64,000 nt of DNA from assembly GCF_001019615.1 (NCBI RefSeq), contig NZ_JNBQ01000015.1, forward strand, positions 1 through 64,000. The letters run 5' to 3'. Below are positions 63,170 to 64,000 of this stretch, piece by piece (position 1 is the first letter of the stretch; every line of letters begins with the position of its first letter). This stretch comes from Cellulosimicrobium funkei. Lineage in GTDB: Bacteria > Actinomycetota > Actinomycetes > Actinomycetales > Cellulomonadaceae. The notes under the pieces are model-generated. The model ran no database searches, was not told the DNA's origin, and saw only the letters and a program-made list of their open reading frames with translations. Position numbers and translations under genes: made by a program.

Positions 63170-64000
63170 GTGACGAACGCCACCGCCTCCCCTCGGCTCT
63201 CGCGCGCGACGATCGCCGGCTACGCCGCCGGCTCCGTCGGCACCGGGGGCTTCGGCACCCTGCCCGGCCTCGTGCTGCTCGTGTACCTGACCGACGCGCT
63301 CGCGGTCCCTGCCGCCGTCGCGGGGCTCATCGTGACCGGGGCGAAGGTCTGGGACGTCGTCATCGACCCGTTCATCGGGTACGGCTCCGACCGCGACCTG
63401 GCCCGCACCGGCTCGCGCCGGCGCTTCATGACGATCGGCGCCCTCACGCTGCCCGTGTTCTTCGCGCTGACCTTCGCCGTCCCCGCCGCGGCTGGGCCGA
63501 CCGCCGCAGCGATCTGGGTGCTCGTCGCGTTCCTCCTCGCCGCGACGTCGTTCTCCCTCTTCCAGGTCCCCTACATCGCCCTGCCGGCCGAGCTCGACCC
63601 CACCTACGACGGGCGCACACGGCTGCTCGCGTGGCGCGTCGCGGCGCTCGCCTTCGCCATCCTGCTGTTCGGCGCCGGTGGGCCCGCGCTGCGCGGGGGC
63701 GGCGACTCGACCTCGGGCTACCTCGTCATGGGCGTCGTGTCCGGCGTGGTCATCGGCGCGGGCATGCTCGTCGCCACCCGCGTCGCCCCCCGGTCCGGCC
63801 GCTCGGGCGCCACGGGTGGCTCGGCGCCGGTCGCGGGCACGACGCCGCTCGCCCCCGCCGCCTCGACGTCCGCCTCGCGCGCGTGGACCCTCGCGGTCCG
63901 CGAGGCGTTCGACGCGCTGCGCCGCTCGCGGCCGTTCCGCACGCTGCTCGCCGCGTTCTTCCTCCAGGCTGTCGCCACCGGCCTCATGCTCGCGGGGGCG
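63170..64000 (+). CDS. MFS transporter of the GPH/MelB type (partial, cut by window end)
   Basis: The visible 277 residues show N-terminal transmembrane segments, VTGAKVWDVVIDPFIGYGSDR (the GPH-type loop between segments 2 and 3), SRRRFM and FQVPYIALPAEL. Glycoside-pentoside-hexuronide symporters import sugars with cations. The specific substrate is unknown. A Thr/Ala/Ser-rich loop lies near residue 215. GTG at 63170 is preceded six bases upstream by TACGCT, a leaderless arrangement. The frame is open to the window edge. Confidence 0.87.
   Translation, partial: MTNATASPRLSRATIAGYAAGSVGTGGFGTLPGLVLLVYLTDALAVPAAVAGLIVTGAKVWDVVIDPFIGYGSDRDLARTGSRRRFMTIGALTLPVFFALTFAVPAAAGPTAAAIWVLVAFLLAATSFSLFQVPYIALPAELDPTYDGRTRLLAWRVAALAFAILLFGAGGPALRGGGDSTSGYLVMGVVSGVVIGAGMLVATRVAPRSGRSGATGGSAPVAGTTPLAPAASTSASRAWTLAVREAFDALRRSRPFRTLLAAFFLQAVATGLMLAGA

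Overview
The window is very GC-rich, densely packed actinobacterial chromosome. A modular cellulase (GH9-CBM3c-FN3-CBM2), a glnX-glnH-pknG operon, many GTG starts, 4-bp ATGA/GTGA gene overlaps and leaderless -10 boxes point to the Cellulomonas/Cellulosimicrobium/Isoptericola group (Micrococcales). I saw no insertion sequence, prophage, CRISPR array or replication origin. The genus is an inference.

Layout. 0-5.9 kb: topoisomerase IB, an NAD(P)-binding/DUF2867 protein, the secreted GH9 cellulase and a thioesterase. 5.9-15.8 kb: two paralogous pairs of dynamin-like GTPase genes flanking EttA (ABC-F) and an SSB. 15.9-17.2 kb: tRNA-Arg, a PPOX-type flavin/F420 protein and an SDR. 17.4-30.4 kb: a ten-gene same-strand signalling island of TelA-like protein, small conserved protein, CbxX-type AAA+ ATPase, GlnX sensor, GlnH lipoprotein, helical protein, PknG kinase, PP2C phosphatase, vWA protein and FHA protein. 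It joins an amino-acid-sensing kinase module to a TerY-P-like vWA/phosphatase/kinase triad.

30.4-36.1 kb: Hsp20 behind a CIRCE element, then a biotin-type cluster (bioY, acyl-CoA ligase, aberrant thiolase, ECF ATPase, ECF T protein). 36-44.5 kb: MFS exporter with an ArsR-type regulator, PAP2 phosphatase, oligoribonuclease, tRNA-His, LysE exporter, and an OpuC-type betaine/choline ABC transporter whose ATPase gene carries a one-base frameshift in a run of seven G. 44.5-55.2 kb: a sulfur-scavenging pair (NtaA/SnaA-type monooxygenase and MetY-like enzyme), an ATP-grasp enzyme, a disulfide oxidoreductase, a P-loop kinase-like protein, ActP/DUF485 acetate uptake, TrmB and TrpB2. TrpB2 is preceded by a leader peptide with two adjacent Trp codons.

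55.5-64 kb: SDR, a large secreted metallophosphoesterase with a duplicated N-terminal module, two tRNA-Lys(CTT) copies exactly 200 bp apart, GroES-like protein, Bcp peroxiredoxin, tRNA-Leu, VOC protein, an orphan operator-promoter-terminator unit, thioredoxin and the start of an MFS transporter cut by the window edge.

Regulation that can be read directly: CIRCE at hsp20, a trp-type attenuator at trpB2, candidate operators at the ArsR, LysE and orphan loci, and a repeated arrangement of a TANNNT box 6-7 nt before the start codon, indicating frequent leaderless transcripts.
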